DNA from: a bacterium
GTDB lineage: Bacteria > Chloroflexota > Chloroflexia > Thermomicrobiales > UBA6265
Assembly: GCA_029977305.1 (NCBI GenBank)
Contig: JAPOLF010000053.1
Span: forward strand, 1 to 10,817
DNA length: 10,817 nt
Direction of reading: 5' to 3'
A program made the translations under genes and the position numbers. The notes beneath the pieces were generated by a model. It made no database searches. It was given only the letters and a program-made list of their open reading frames with translations, and had not been told where the DNA came from. Below, one piece after another: positions 5,525-10,817 of the stretch; within the stretch, counting starts at the first letter, position 1; every line of letters begins with the position of its first letter.

Positions 5525-6940
5525 CTACCCGGCCGCGGCGACGAGGCGCCGGGCGGCACGGTTGTGGTCCTCGATGACCCGGGGGAGGTCCATGGTGGTG
5601 AGGTGGCCATCGCGGACGACGACCCGGCCGTGGACGATGGTGTGCCTGGCTCGGGTGGGCGAGGAGAAGAGCACGGCGGCGACCGGATCGCTGAGCGCAC
5701 CGGCATAGGTGACGTCGCCGAGGTCGACAGTGAAGCAGTCGGCGCACATTCCGGGCCGGAGGGCGCCGATGTCGGTTCGGCCGAGGACGGATGCGCCGCC
5801 GAGGGTGGCGATCTCGAGGGCCTCACGGGCGGTCATCCATTCCGCGGCGCGGCGGGGGTCGCTGGTGAGGAGGTCGGTGTCGGGACCTTCCGGCGGGCGG
5901 AGGCCCATTTGGAGACGCGCAATGAGCATCGCCATGCGGGCCTCGAGGAGCATGTGGTTGCCGTCATTGCTTGCCGAGCCATCGACCCCGAGGCCGACCT
6001 TGACGCCGGCGTTGCGGTACTTGCGGACGGGGGCGATGCCTGAGGCGAGGCGCATGTTGCTGGAAGGGCAGTGGCAGACGCCAGTGCCACCGTGGGCGAA
6101 GCGTCGGATTTCGTCGTCGTTGACGTGGATGGCGTGGGCGTACCAGACGTCTCCCCCACCCCACTCGAGCGTCTCGAGGTAATCGACGGGGCGGAGTCCG
6201 AAACGGTCGAGGGTGAAGCGTTCCTCGTCGATGGTTTCGCAGAGGTGGGTGTGGAGGCGGACGTCGTACTCCCGGGCGATGGCGGCGGATTCGCGCATCA
6301 GAGAGGGGGTGACGGAGAAGGGGGAGCACGGGGCGAGAACAATTTGGAGCATCGCCCCGGGGGACGGGTCGTGATAGCGCTCGATGAGCCGGACGGAGTC
6401 GCGGAGGATGTGGGACTCGTCCTCGGTGCAATCGTCCGGGGGGAGGCCACCTTGGGATTCGCCGAGGGACATGCTGCCGCGGGAAGCGACGAAGCGCAGC
6501 CCACTGGCGCGGGCGCCGTCGATCTCGTCGTCGAGGCGGCAGCCGTTCTGGAAGATGTAGGTCTGGTCGAAAACCGTGGTGCACCCACTGAGGGCGAGTT
6601 CGGCGCAGCCGAGCATGACGGCGTTGCGAAGTTCGTCAGGCGTCTTGGCGGCCCAGATGCGGTAATGGACGCGGAGCCACGGAAAGAGGTTGGTGTTCTG
6701 CGCGGCGGGGAGGTTGCGGGTGAGGGTCTGGTCGAGGTGGTGGTGGCAATTGATCAGCCCGGGGAGGACAACCTGACCGCTGGCATCGATGACCTCGTCG
6801 GCAGTGGTGGGCAAATCCGAGGTGGGGCCGACCTGCTCGATGATGCCGTCACGAGCGAAGAACCCCCCATCGGGGATTTCGCGCCGAGCATCGTCCATGG
6901 TGACCAGGATGTCGGCATTGCGGATGAGCAGCGTGGGCAT
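5525..6940 (-). CDS. Amidohydrolase, 8-oxoguanine deaminase type
   Basis: Cytoplasmic metal-dependent deaminase of the COG0402 amidohydrolase group, 471 aa. The short beta-sandwich start (MPTLLIRNADILVTMDD) leads into a TIM barrel. Metal ligands visible are the HxH of GLINCHHHLDQTLTR (H66/H68), the HTH of RLHTHLCETIDE (H230/H232, catalytic-type Glu235), the HAIH segment (H269/H272) and the Asp of GLGVDGSASND (D320). The segment after the first metal site (QTLTRNLPAAQNTNLFPWL, 71-89) resembles 8-oxoguanine deaminases such as Pseudomonas PA0142. Those enzymes convert 8-oxoguanine to urate as nucleobase salvage or detoxification. Related members deaminate guanine, S-adenosylhomocysteine or triazines, so the substrate is likely rather than certain. 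The ATG at 6940 has GGAGG eight bases upstream (6949-6953). The frame extends to 7000, but that extension is not conserved-looking. Confidence 0.88.
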   Translation of the reverse strand: MPTLLIRNADILVTMDDARREIPDGGFFARDGIIEQVGPTSDLPTTADEVIDASGQVVLPGLINCHHHLDQTLTRNLPAAQNTNLFPWLRVHYRIWAAKTPDELRNAVMLGCAELALSGCTTVFDQTYIFQNGCRLDDEIDGARASGLRFVASRGSMSLGESQGGLPPDDCTEDESHILRDSVRLIERYHDPSPGAMLQIVLAPCSPFSVTPSLMRESAAIAREYDVRLHTHLCETIDEERFTLDRFGLRPVDYLETLEWGGGDVWYAHAIHVNDDEIRRFAHGGTGVCHCPSSNMRLASGIAPVRKYRNAGVKVGLGVDGSASNDGNHMLLEARMAMLIARLQMGLRPPEGPDTDLLTSDPRRAAEWMTAREALEIATLGGASVLGRTDIGALRPGMCADCFTVDLGDVTYAGALSDPVAAVLFSSPTRARHTIVHGRVVVRDGHLTTMDLPRVIEDHNRAARRLVAAAG

Positions 6941-7003
6941 CTGAGCTACCTCCGACAGGACATGTACGCCATCCGATGGGCGGCGATGGTGGCGCGGCAT
7001 GGC

Positions 7004-7009
7004 TATGCT
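7004..7009 (+). promoter_or_regulatory. Possible -10 box upstream of channel-like gene
   Basis: TATGCT matches TATAAT at 4 of 6 positions and lies 59 bases before the ATG at 7069, in the 128-base gap between the divergent amidohydrolase and channel-like genes. No convincing -35 is seen 16-18 bases upstream, so this is weak. No clear promoter for the amidohydrolase was found. Confidence 0.18.
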
Positions 7010-7068
7010 ACCGTAGGGTCAAGGCGGTAGGTGAACCGAGCACCGGGGAGTCAGGTTGGGGAGCGGAC

Positions 7069-8166
7069 ATGAGGATTGAGTGGGGGGTGTTCGCGATCGG
7101 GCTCGCCTTGGTGTGCTACTCGTTCGCGTCTGCGGTGCACATGTTCATGCTGCCGGGATCTTTCTCCGGGAACATCATCGTGCGCCTGAGTTTCCGCCAG
7201 ATGCAAACGCTGATGCGGTTCATCGCGGGGTTTGCCCGGACCGAGAGCGGGCGAAACACGATTTTGGGGTTGTACGCGCCGGTCTGCCTGTTGGTCGCTT
7301 TTGCGATCGGGGTGGCGATCAACGGCCTCGGATTCGCGGCGATGTTCTACGGGATCGGGCAGCGGACGGTGAAGGAAGCGTTCGTGGCGAGCGGTTCCGC
7401 GCTCTCGACCCTCGGGTTCACGGAGTTTTCCGATATTCCGCCGACGGCACTTTCGGTGGTCGAGGCCTTGATGACGACGACCATGTCAGCGCTGTTGATC
7501 GGGTATCTGCCGACGGTGTACTCGGCGTACCTGAATCGTGAAAGTGCGATGACGGCGCTGCTGACGCGGCTCGGGCCGGTGAAGTCGTCGGTGGAGATCC
7601 TGACCGAATTCCAGAAGAGTCCGGGTTTGGAGCACCTCGGCCCGATGTGGAAGGACTGGGCGACCTGGCTGACGACCGTCGGGCAATCGCACACCTCGTT
7701 GTCGGGGGTCCTGTTCTTGCGTTCCCCGCGGGGCCGGGAGTCTTGGGTCACGATGACCGCGATGTTGATGGATGCGGCAGCATTGATGGCATCCGTGGTG
7801 GACCTACCGGTCGACAAGGAGGTCACGCACTGTCTGGCCGCGGGTGAGAACGCGCTGTGGACGATCATGGAGTCCATCCGATTCACCGGGAATCGGAATG
7901 CCACCTGGCCGGAGACCCCCATCGCGATCACGCGGCAGGACTTCGACACGGCGTGCGCGGAGATGGCGGCGGCGGGCATCCCGTTGAAGGCTGATCGGGA
8001 CGTGGCATGGAAGGCCTATGCGGAGATCAGGGTGCGGTTTGATGCGCCGCTGATGGCGCTGCACCGATTGAAGCACCTTCCGACGCCGCACCTGATCGGG
8101 ATGGACGATTCCGCGGATTTCGGGACGTTGAAGATCCCGGTGTTCGGTCGGCGGAGTTTGCACTAG
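7069..8166 (+). CDS. K+-channel-like membrane protein, altered filter
   Basis: A 365-aa membrane protein. Predicted helices are about 6-28, 64-95 and 127-153. Between the last two lies a pore-loop-like segment FVASGSALSTLGFTEFSDIPPT (105-126, split here as FVASGSAL and STLGFTEFSDIPPT). That helix-loop-helix order, the filter-like T114-L115-G116-F117-T118 and the following D-x-P-P-T resemble two-helix K+ channels (Ion_trans_2). The second filter glycine of TxGYG/TxGFG, however, is Thr. About 200 cytoplasmic residues follow, mostly helical, with no cofactor-binding motif I recognise; no GxGxxG of an RCK domain is seen. The ATG at 7069 has GGGGAG five bases upstream, and the open frame to 6976 is ignored as overlapping the promoter region. 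It leads a dense rightward run with four small membrane-protein genes, the next starting 49 bases on. It may not conduct K+. Confidence 0.6.
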   Translation: MRIEWGVFAIGLALVCYSFASAVHMFMLPGSFSGNIIVRLSFRQMQTLMRFIAGFARTESGRNTILGLYAPVCLLVAFAIGVAINGLGFAAMFYGIGQRTVKEAFVASGSALSTLGFTEFSDIPPTALSVVEALMTTTMSALLIGYLPTVYSAYLNRESAMTALLTRLGPVKSSVEILTEFQKSPGLEHLGPMWKDWATWLTTVGQSHTSLSGVLFLRSPRGRESWVTMTAMLMDAAALMASVVDLPVDKEVTHCLAAGENALWTIMESIRFTGNRNATWPETPIAITRQDFDTACAEMAAAGIPLKADRDVAWKAYAEIRVRFDAPLMALHRLKHLPTPHLIGMDDSADFGTLKIPVFGRRSLH

Positions 8167-8215
8167 GGGCGTCGGCGCGGCGCCTCAGGCACGACGGAAG
8201 TCGGAGGCGAACGCG

Positions 8216-8659
8216 ATGAGCATGGCGGACCGGAGCGGATCCGGGCCTATGACGACCGATGCATCAGGACTGCAACGACGATTCCGGCTTGGCTACCTGG
8301 TGTTCCCCACCTTGGCGCTGATCGCCATCGGCGCAGCCGGTCTGCTTTGGATATCCATCTCGTCATTCACTGGCCCAAGTCCATGGGTGGTGGGCATCGC
8401 CCTGGTCATGTTCACCCTGATTGTGGGAGCGGCGTTGCGGCGGTGGGAGTGGCTGGTCGGGCCATGGATCGCCTCGTTTTTCGCTGGCGCTGGGTTCTAC
8501 GCGTTCAATCATGACGTTACGGATGTCCCGACCAGCGTCACGTTGTTGGTGGCGTTGGCATTGTTCGTGGCGATCGGCGTGGCGTTGACGGTGGCCGCAG
8601 CGATAGGGGTCTGGTTCGGGCGGATATGGCATGGGCGCCAGTCCGCAGTCAGGAGGTAA
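8216..8659 (+). CDS. Four-helix membrane protein, cassette member 1
   Basis: Unrecognised 147-aa membrane protein with a polar N-terminus of about 25 residues. Four hydrophobic segments lie at about 27-48, 56-74, 80-97 and 108-135, and the tail is basic. Between helices 2 and 3 it has R-R-W-E-W-L-x2-P-W (75-84), the signature shared with the next three genes. Near the end it has GVWFG, matching GIWIG in member 2. GGAGG (8203-8207) lies eight bases before the ATG at 8216. The stop codon overlaps the ribosome binding site of the next gene, which suggests translational coupling. No enzymatic or transport motif is seen, so the function is unknown. Confidence 0.75.
   Translation: MSMADRSGSGPMTTDASGLQRRFRLGYLVFPTLALIAIGAAGLLWISISSFTGPSPWVVGIALVMFTLIVGAALRRWEWLVGPWIASFFAGAGFYAFNHDVTDVPTSVTLLVALALFVAIGVALTVAAAIGVWFGRIWHGRQSAVRR
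8651..8657 (+). promoter_or_regulatory. Strong ribosome binding site deciding next start
   Basis: AGGAGGT lies seven bases before the ATG at 8665 and overlaps the stop codon (8657-8659) of the preceding gene. It settles the start of cassette member 2 against an in-frame ATG at 8626 and supports coupled translation. Confidence 0.85.
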
Positions 8660-8664
8660 AAGTC

Positions 8665-9117
8665 ATGAGCACGGTGGGAAGTGAGTCATCGACCGGCGTC
8701 TCCCGTGAGGCGTCTCCTCCTCAAGGGATGGACATCGGCACACGGGTGTTGCTCGGGACGGGCGGTTTGCTGATTCTCTGCTGGTTGGGACTGACGTGGT
8801 ATGACCGATCCAGCGGAACAACCGCTGTCACGATCAGTGCGGTCGTGATCTCCGCGGCCTACTGTCTCGCTGGTGGCCTGATAGTGCGCAGCTGGGGATG
8901 GCTCGCTGCGCCTTGGGTGGCAGCGTTGATCGGAATCATCGGATTCGGGGCGTTCATGGACGTTGATCCGGCCTACTCGACGGGACTCAAGATAGCGTTG
9001 CTGACCATCTCCTTCGGGGGTTGGGCGGTGATACTGACCGTGGCGACGGCTCTCGGCATCTGGATCGGGAAACGACGGTCAGCGAACCACGCGGCAGTTC
9101 CACCCACCACGGTCTGA
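8665..9117 (+). CDS. Four-helix membrane protein, cassette member 2
   Basis: Unrecognised 150-aa membrane protein. A polar, Ser-rich N-terminus (about 1-25) precedes helices at about 27-46, 54-73, 79-97 and 107-135. The helix 2-3 junction reads R-S-W-G-W-L-A-A-P-W at residues 75-84, the same residue numbers as in member 1. The end of helix 4 reads GIWIGKRR, then a short tail ending PPTTV. The start is fixed by AGGAGGT. The similarity in length, helix pattern and signature marks it as a paralogue of its neighbours. The two GATGGCTCGCTGCG words (8897-8910 here, 9198-9211 in member 3) both encode WLAA, but at different helices. Confidence 0.77.
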   Translation: MSTVGSESSTGVSREASPPQGMDIGTRVLLGTGGLLILCWLGLTWYDRSSGTTAVTISAVVISAAYCLAGGLIVRSWGWLAAPWVAALIGIIGFGAFMDVDPAYSTGLKIALLTISFGGWAVILTVATALGIWIGKRRSANHAAVPPTTV

Positions 9118-9142
9118 GTTGTAGCGGCTGGTCGGCTCTTCG

Positions 9143-9559
9143 ATGTCAGGCTCTGGCGGGTGGCGAGACGCTTCTGTTGATCCGCTGACGCTTCGACGAT
9201 GGCTCGCTGCGACGGCCGTTTTGGCGTTCGCCGTCGGGGCGGTGCACTACGTGATCGCCACCTTTTTCCCGCCGGTGAGGCCCGACCTGCCGCGACTCGC
9301 CGCGGGAAGTGCTGTCACCGGGGTTGTCACATTGGTGATCGGGTATCGCCTGCGCAGCTGGTGGTGGCTGGCCGCTCCGGCGGTCATCGCGACGGCGGCG
9401 GTGTTCATCCTCACCGGAAAAGATCTTGTCACGGACAATCTTTCCCAGGCTGCGGAGCAGGTGTTCTTGTTCCGCGTGGGATTGTTCGGCGCGTGGTGGG
9501 TGGTGATGAGCGTGACGGCGGTGGTCGGGACGAGGTTGGGCAAGCGAGCGCTCCAATGA
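9143..9559 (+). CDS. Four-helix membrane protein, cassette member 3
   Basis: Unrecognised 138-aa membrane protein. Helices lie at about 20-41, 50-68, 74-91 and 108-131. The signature reads R-S-W-W-W-L-A-A-P at 71-79, and the end reads GTRLGKRALQ, like the GIWIGKRR end of member 2. The first helix also begins L-R-R-W-L-A-A-x-A (17-25), echoing the signature before helix 3, as if helices 1-2 and 3-4 were an old duplication. The ATG at 9143 is the only sensible start (an in-frame TAG lies at 9122), although no clear ribosome binding site precedes it. Its stop overlaps the next start as ATGA (9556-9559), so the two are probably coupled. Confidence 0.75.
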   Translation: MSGSGGWRDASVDPLTLRRWLAATAVLAFAVGAVHYVIATFFPPVRPDLPRLAAGSAVTGVVTLVIGYRLRSWWWLAAPAVIATAAVFILTGKDLVTDNLSQAAEQVFLFRVGLFGAWWVVMSVTAVVGTRLGKRALQ

Positions 9560-9936
9560 GCGGCGCTCGGGTGGTGCGGTGGCTGTGGTGGTCGGCCGCG
9601 ATGGCGGTGGGGATCGGCGTCGGGTTCGTTGTGGCAACTGCCGCGCAATCGCCCTCCACCATCGGGGTGGGATTCGCCATCGCAGCGGTGGTCGCCGGGG
9701 TGATCGGCTGGAAGAGCCAGGAGTGGTGGTGCGTGGCATCGCCGCTGCTGGTGGTGCTGGTGCCGTTGGGGGCGGCGCTGGCACTCGCGATGGGCGATCC
9801 CGCGTTTCGCACGCAGGGACTGGCGAATCTGTTGGCGTTGCTGACGCTGCTGCTGATCCCGATTGCGGCGCTAATGGGTGCGGTGGCGATCGGGATCACG
9901 GCGCAGCGGATCGAGTGGAGTCGCTGGCGGCGGTGA
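9556..9936 (+). CDS. Four-helix membrane protein, cassette member 4
   Basis: Unrecognised 126-aa membrane protein that starts at the ATGA overlap with member 3. A longer open frame begins at 9199, but its first part lies in the alternative frame of member 3 and is not protein-like. Helices are at about 9-29, 34-52, 58-80 and 90-116, followed by a Trp/Arg-rich tail (IEWSRWRR). The helix 2-3 junction reads Q-E-W-W-C-V-A-S-P (55-63), a more diverged form of the cassette signature. Its stop TGA (9934-9936) directly abuts the stop of the convergent gene, with the palindrome TGATCA providing both. No function can be assigned. Confidence 0.72.
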   Translation: MSGARVVRWLWWSAAMAVGIGVGFVVATAAQSPSTIGVGFAIAAVVAGVIGWKSQEWWCVASPLLVVLVPLGAALALAMGDPAFRTQGLANLLALLTLLLIPIAALMGAVAIGITAQRIEWSRWRR

Positions 9937-10323
9937 TCAGATCGAGACGCAGACGGGCGAGGCGTCTTCGCGGAGAACCGCCTCCTGCCGGAATTCGGCG
10001 ATGAAGGCGGCGCGGATCTCCTCGATGCGTTGGCTGACATTCCGGGCATCGGCGATCGGGTAAGTGATCATGAGCATATGCGCATGTTCACGGACGAGGC
10101 CGGTGGTGCCGAGCCACTGCCCAGCGGCCTTTGAGACGGTCAGCCCGGTGGGAAAGCGCGGGGTGACAATGTGGTCGAGGAAGGAGTCCCACGATGTCTC
10201 GTCGATGTGATCACCATCGGGCGTGCTGAGGCCGAAGATGAGGGTGGTGCGGCCCCAGAGTTCGGCATGGCGACCATGGACTTCCTCCGGACAGGGATCG
10301 ACGCCGTAGTTGTTGAGATACAT
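9937..10323 (-). CDS. DUF3574-like protein
   Basis: A 128-aa soluble protein. The central block with TPRFPTGLTV (54-63), AAGQW (66-70) and the alternating pattern up to the IEEIRAAFIAEFRQEAV region (100-116) is the pattern I associate with DUF3574, an uncharacterised family. Members of that family often carry an export signal. Here the N-terminus (MYLNNYGVDPCPEEV) is polar, so a cytoplasmic location is inferred. The ATG at 10323 lies 4 bases after the stop (10328-10330) of the upstream methyltransferase gene. AGAAGGA within that gene's last codons can serve as ribosome binding site. The frame remains open to 10653 antisense to methyltransferase codons, and that stretch is rejected as coding. 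The tight spacing implies a shared transcript. Confidence 0.72.
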   Translation of the reverse strand: MYLNNYGVDPCPEEVHGRHAELWGRTTLIFGLSTPDGDHIDETSWDSFLDHIVTPRFPTGLTVSKAAGQWLGTTGLVREHAHMLMITYPIADARNVSQRIEEIRAAFIAEFRQEAVLREDASPVCVSI

Positions 10324-10327
10324 GTGC

Positions 10328-10817
10328 TTAGGCGTCCTTCTGGAGGGCAGCGGTGATCGCGGCAATGTGAGCGGGGCGGGTGCCGCAGCACCCACCGATG
10401 ACGGTGGCGCCGGCATCCCGCCACGCGAGGACCATGTCGGCGTAGCGATCGGGTTCGAGGTCGTCACGCAGCCCGAGGAGGCCGGAGGTGAGTGTCCAAT
10501 TGGGGTCGATGTCGATGAAGGTGTTGGCGTAACCGCCGACGTTGGGGAGACCGCTGGCGACGAGGTCCGGCATGGCGGCGCCGATGCTCTCGGGCGCGCA
10601 ACAGTTTGCGAGGACGCCATCAAGCGGAAGGTCACGGAGGGCGTGCACGGCATCGGCGACGGTTTCCCCGGAACGGAGTCGGCCTGATCGGTCTTCGTGG
10701 AGGGTGAAGCCGACCCAGACGGGCTTGCCGGTGCCGAGAGCGGCGGTTGCGGCGGAGCGCGCCTCGACGATGCTGCTCATGGTCTCGCAGATGAAGAGAT
10801 CCACATACGGGGCGAGG
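10328..10817 (-). CDS. Homocysteine S-methyltransferase, C-terminal part
   Basis: Partial gene that enters from the right edge. About 163 C-terminal residues are visible, and the family is roughly 300, so the N-terminal half lies outside the window. The enzyme transfers a methyl group to homocysteine, making methionine in the cytoplasm, from donors such as S-methylmethionine or S-adenosylmethionine. Visible features are LAPYVDLFICETM at the edge, VLANCCAPE with the first zinc-ligand cysteine, and GGCCGTRPAHI near the end with the paired zinc-ligand cysteines. These are hallmarks of PF02574. The GTG at 10804 falls inside the conserved block and is not the start. The gene lies 4 bases upstream of the DUF3574-like gene. 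Similar domains occur in MetH and in BHMT, but the protein ends right after the barrel, so this one lacks C-terminal cobalamin or folate domains. Confidence 0.9.
   Translation of the reverse strand, partial: LAPYVDLFICETMSSIVEARSAATAALGTGKPVWVGFTLHEDRSGRLRSGETVADAVHALRDLPLDGVLANCCAPESIGAAMPDLVASGLPNVGGYANTFIDIDPNWTLTSGLLGLRDDLEPDRYADMVLAWRDAGATVIGGCCGTRPAHIAAITAALQKDA

Noticed and set aside
4854..5747. Minus-strand open frame (297 codons) overlapping the HNH and amidohydrolase genes
   Set aside because: Arg/Pro/His-rich shadow that runs out of frame through two real genes and the gap between them.
6071..7030. Plus-strand open frame (319 codons) across the amidohydrolase
   Set aside because: Antisense of clear metal-site motifs on the minus strand, with biased composition (Gly, Val, Asp, Glu).
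10324..10653. N-terminal extension of the DUF3574-like frame
   Set aside because: It lies in another frame of the methyltransferase gene and reads as Ser/Pro/Thr-rich shadow. The family domain begins after the ATG at 10323.
1..10817. CRISPR array, insertion sequence, prophage or defence island
   Set aside because: No regularly spaced repeats, transposase, integrase, terminal inverted repeats or known defence genes. The lone HNH protein has no partner genes that suggest defence.

Overview
This is a GC-rich, gene-dense bacterial chromosome segment. It holds 13 protein genes (one cut by the right edge) and one tRNA gene. No insertion sequence, phage gene, CRISPR array or rRNA is visible. The GC-rich third positions, the stand-alone HNH protein, the form of SerRS and the 8-oxoguanine-deaminase-type amidohydrolase suggest Chloroflexota, perhaps Thermomicrobia/Sphaerobacter-like. 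An actinobacterium cannot be excluded without a database search.

Layout. Positions 1-164 are an upstream region with a plausible rightward promoter and a possible leftward one. Positions 165-2322 carry two tandem paralogous genes for Cys-less prokaryotic pentameric ligand-gated ion channel (pLGIC) subunits. On the minus strand follow tRNA-Ser(UGA) (2331-2413) and a small zinc-ribbon membrane protein (2447-2857). A PRC-barrel-like protein (3036-3317) is divergent from the latter. The minus strand then carries serS (3396-4637), an HNH endonuclease-family gene (4754-5320) and an amidohydrolase of the 8-oxoguanine deaminase type (5525-6940). On the plus strand, 7069-8166 encodes a K+-channel-like membrane protein with an altered selectivity filter. 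It is followed by four consecutive genes for small four-helix membrane proteins (8216-9936) that share a signature and look like diverged paralogues. Two minus-strand genes close the window: a DUF3574-like protein (9937-10323) and, 4 bases upstream of it, the C-terminal half of a homocysteine S-methyltransferase (10328 to the edge).

How the genes work together. serS and tRNA-Ser(UGA) both serve serine decoding, although two other genes lie between them. The pLGIC pair has a 7-base gap and parallel architecture, so a shared transcript and a hetero-oligomeric channel are reasonable hypotheses. The channel-like gene and the four-membrane-protein cassette form one dense rightward run and may act together in the membrane. 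The methyltransferase and DUF3574 genes are spaced as if translationally coupled. The remaining genes look like ordinary housekeeping or accessory genes.

Most noteworthy are the tandem pLGIC pair, the cassette of four related membrane proteins, and the channel-like protein with TLGFT in place of a canonical K+ filter.
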